DNA from: an uncultured Olsenella sp.
GTDB lineage: Bacteria; Actinomycetota; Coriobacteriia; Coriobacteriales; Atopobiaceae
Assembly: GCA_900548775.1 (NCBI GenBank)
Contig: URLM01000055.1
Coordinates: forward strand, 1 to 11,371
Direction: 5' to 3'
DNA length: 11,371 nucleotides
The notes under the pieces were generated by a model. It ran no database searches. It worked only from the letters and a program-made list of their open reading frames with translations, and was not told the DNA's origin. Positions within the stretch are counted from its first letter, which is position 1; every line of letters starts with the position of its first letter. Shown in pieces: positions 10,402-11,371 of this stretch. The translations under genes and the position numbers were made by a program.

Positions 10402-11371
10402 ATGACGAGCGTTTCTCGCCGATACGGCGCCTCGGGCGCGCGCTTCGAGCGGCCGAGCGGGCCGGCGGACGTCGAGCTCTCCGCGCCCGTCATCCTCATG
10501 GTCTCGGGCGGGGCGGACTCCACGGCGCTGCTCGTGTTGGCGGCGACCTCGGCGCTCGACCTCGGCGCTCGACATCGACGACGGCCGCGGCGTCACGCGC
10601 ATCGCCCGCGAGCGCCTGCACGTGCTGCACGTCAACCACGGCCTGCGCGGCATCGACGCCGAGGAGGACGAGGAGTTCGTGCGCGACCTCTCCGCCCGCT
10701 TTGGCATCCCCTGCACCATTCGCCGCGCCGACGTGGCGGCCCTCGCCGCGGACGCGCGGGACAACGTCGAGAACGCCGGCCGCGAGCTGCGCTACGCCGA
10801 GGCCGCACGCCTCGCCAACGAGCTCTCCGAGCGCCTCGGCACGCCGCGCTCCGCCGCGCGCATCCTCACGGCGCACACCGCCGACGACCGCGCCGAGACC
10901 TTCTTCATGAACGCGATCCGCGGCACCGGGGCGGCGGGGCTCTCGTCCATCCCGCGCCGGCGCAACCGCATCGTGCGACCCCTGCTGGACCGCACGCACG
11001 ACGAGCTCTGCGACCTGCTGCGCATGCGTGGCATCGTCTGGCGCGAGGATGACACCAACGCCGACACGCGCTACCTGCGCGCCTACGTCCGCCACGAGGT
11101 CATGCCCGTCGTGCGGGCGAGAAGCCCGCGCGTGACGGCCAGCCTCGCGAACACCTGCGACATCCTCTCCGACGAGGACGCGTACCTCACGGCGGTCGCC
11201 GGCCGAGCCCTGCGCGACCTCACGCGCCGTGAGGGCGACGGGCTCGTCGTGCTGGATGCGTCGCGCCTCGCCGCGCTCGAGGTGGCGATTGCCCGGCGCG
11301 TGGTGCGCGCCGCACTTCTCGCCCTGCGCCCCGACGCCCGCCTCGAGGCCCGCCATATCGCCGCGCTGCTG
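10402..11371 (+). pseudogene. tilS: tRNA(Ile)-lysidine synthase, frameshifted by a 13-bp duplication; 3' end outside window
   Basis: TilS attaches lysine to C34 of the tRNA-Ile with a CAU anticodon so that it reads AUA; it is normally essential. The ATG is preceded by GAGAAGGG with 8 nt spacing. The first part in frame holds the ATP-binding loop VSGGADST. At 10547-10572 the 13-bp unit CCTCGGCGCTCGA stands twice in tandem, and the frame moves by one: without correction the reading ends at 11052 after 216 residues of nonsense tail. The correct continuation lies in the next frame, from about 10571 to the window end, with HVLHVNHGLRG, RELRYAEAARLA, TAHTADDRAETFF, RGTGAAGLSSIPRR, RPLLDRTHDEL and WREDDTNADTRYLRAYVRHEVMP, all TilS motifs. 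Removing one unit gives a seamless join, ALDIDDGRGVTRIARERL. Either a real mutation or a sequence error. Confidence 0.88.
10547..10572 (+). repeat. Perfect 13-bp tandem duplication inside tilS
   Basis: CCTCGGCGCTCGA at 10547-10559 is repeated exactly at 10560-10572; the flanking A and C allow the unit to be placed one base either way. Thirteen is not a multiple of three, so it breaks the frame. Confidence 0.95.

Noticed and set aside
10496..11356. A 286-codon minus-strand open frame opposite tilS
   Set aside because: Antisense artefact of high GC; the plus strand carries the TilS motifs in two frames.
10402..11371. Programmed ribosomal frameshift in tilS
   Set aside because: No slippery sequence is evident at 10547-10572, and the perfect tandem duplication explains the shift more simply; kept only as a minor alternative.

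Overview
The window is chromosomal DNA from a high-GC, low-AT-codon bacterium. Gene content and the style of the proteins (a ClpB with an Asp/Ala-rich tail, a PASTA protein, a YycJ-like hydrolase divergent from tilS, mannose-family PTS genes) suggest an actinobacterium of the Coriobacteriia type (Olsenella/Atopobium/Collinsella-like). This placement is inferred from style and content; no marker RNA is present.

Layout. (1) 1-2199, plus strand: the 3' end of clpB, a membrane-anchored protein with three PASTA domains but no kinase domain, and a 44-residue acidic protein 4 nt behind it. (2) 2200-2706: a hairpin, then a minus-strand gene for a small single-pass membrane protein with its promoter. 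(3) 2707-3349: a stress gene, hsp20, with a promoter, a 7-bp inverted repeat with a 9-nt spacer overlapping the -35, a leader of roughly 100 nt and a strong terminator. (4) 3365-9095: a visibly lower-GC sugar-use cassette. It holds a minus-strand RpiR-type regulator diverging from a tightly overlapping plus-strand operon: an uncharacterised 834-residue cytoplasmic protein (probably a glycoside-active enzyme) and the EIIB, EIIC and EIID parts of a mannose-family PTS. No EIIA is present. (5) 9134-9339: about 200 bp without a gene, filled with hairpin and repeat sequence. (6) 9340-10152, minus strand: a YycJ-type metallo-beta-lactamase-fold hydrolase. (7) 10208-10371: a divergent control region with a 23-bp imperfect inverted repeat. 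(8) 10402 to the end: tilS, interrupted by a 13-bp tandem duplication that shifts the frame, and cut off by the window end.

The two most informative signals are these. The whole RpiR/hydrolase/PTS cassette sits between two 53-bp direct repeats (52/53 identical), each carrying the same terminator hairpin, as if it had been inserted at, or could be excised from, the hsp20 terminator. The essential gene tilS carries a precise 13-bp duplication whose removal restores a perfect TilS reading frame.

How the genes would work together (inference): the PTS brings in and phosphorylates a sugar, the 834-residue protein processes the phosphorylated product in the cytoplasm, and the RpiR protein senses a phosphosugar through its SIS domain to control the divergent operon. 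ClpB and Hsp20 are parts of one protein-disaggregation system, so the host locus is a heat-shock neighbourhood into which the sugar cassette has been placed.
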